From an uncultured Bacteroidales bacterium (lineage in GTDB: Bacteria > Bacteroidota > Bacteroidia > Bacteroidales > JAUNSR01), in NCBI GenBank assembly GCA_947074165.1, contig CAMTOT010000194.1, positions 1 through 5,925 on the forward strand: 5,925 bases of DNA, given 5' to 3'. The notes beneath the pieces were generated by a model, which was not told the DNA's origin, made no database searches, and saw only the letters and a list, made by a program, of their open reading frames with translations. The position numbers and the translations under genes were made by a program. Of the stretch, positions 5,850 through 5,925 are shown in pieces (within the stretch, counting starts at the first letter, position 1; each line of letters begins with the position of its first letter).

Positions 5850-5925
5850 AACTCTAATGTTTTGTTTTACATGCAAATTTCTTATTTGTTTCTTTTAAGA
5901 ATGTAGATTTGTTATAAAGATTTTC

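Noticed and set aside
5850..5925. Promoter for the OFOR operon just upstream of the ferredoxin gene
   Set aside because: The closest -7 candidate, GAAATTTG (5881-5874), misses the key T and has no TTTG at the right distance. The true promoter may lie outside the window or upstream of further genes.

Overview
The window looks like a piece of a Bacteroidales (Bacteroidota) genome, probably an Illumina-assembled isolate or metagenome contig. The evidence is a textbook Bacteroides-type promoter (TTTG, 19 nt, TAATTTTG), AT-rich leaders that mostly lack Shine-Dalgarno sequences, and proteins resembling gut Bacteroidales homologues. The first 48 bases are not biological. They are the P7-side Illumina TruSeq adapter with its 8-base i7 index, left on the contig end.

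All seven genes are on the minus strand, so the biological order runs from right to left. The first transcription unit (about 5849 down to 2866) encodes a four-subunit 2-oxoacid:ferredoxin oxidoreductase (OFOR). Its order is a 2[4Fe-4S] ferredoxin-like delta subunit, the alpha subunit, a 60-residue two-helix membrane protein of unknown function, the TPP/[4Fe-4S] beta subunit, and the gamma subunit. The unit ends in a strong intrinsic terminator (2792-2834), with a second terminator-like hairpin just beyond it. The unit's promoter was not found and may lie outside the window.

A 335-base AT-rich gap (2531-2865) holds these terminators and the promoter of the second unit. That unit encodes a fold-type I PLP-dependent aminotransferase, followed 6 nt later by an FtsX/LolC-LolE-type ABC permease. 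The contig ends 28 bases after the permease stop codon.

Metabolically, the OFOR links an acyl-CoA, CO2 and reduced ferredoxin to a 2-oxo acid, in either direction. In anaerobic Bacteroidales such enzymes are known for reductive carboxylation (succinyl-CoA to 2-oxoglutarate, branched-chain acyl-CoAs to branched 2-oxo acids). The neighbouring aminotransferase could turn such a 2-oxo acid into an amino acid, but it has its own promoter, so that link is inference. The permease belongs to a family exporting lipoproteins or other envelope substrates and has no evident metabolic link. I see no mobile element, CRISPR array, rRNA or tRNA. The least explained items are the small membrane protein embedded in the OFOR operon and the adapter-contaminated contig edge.
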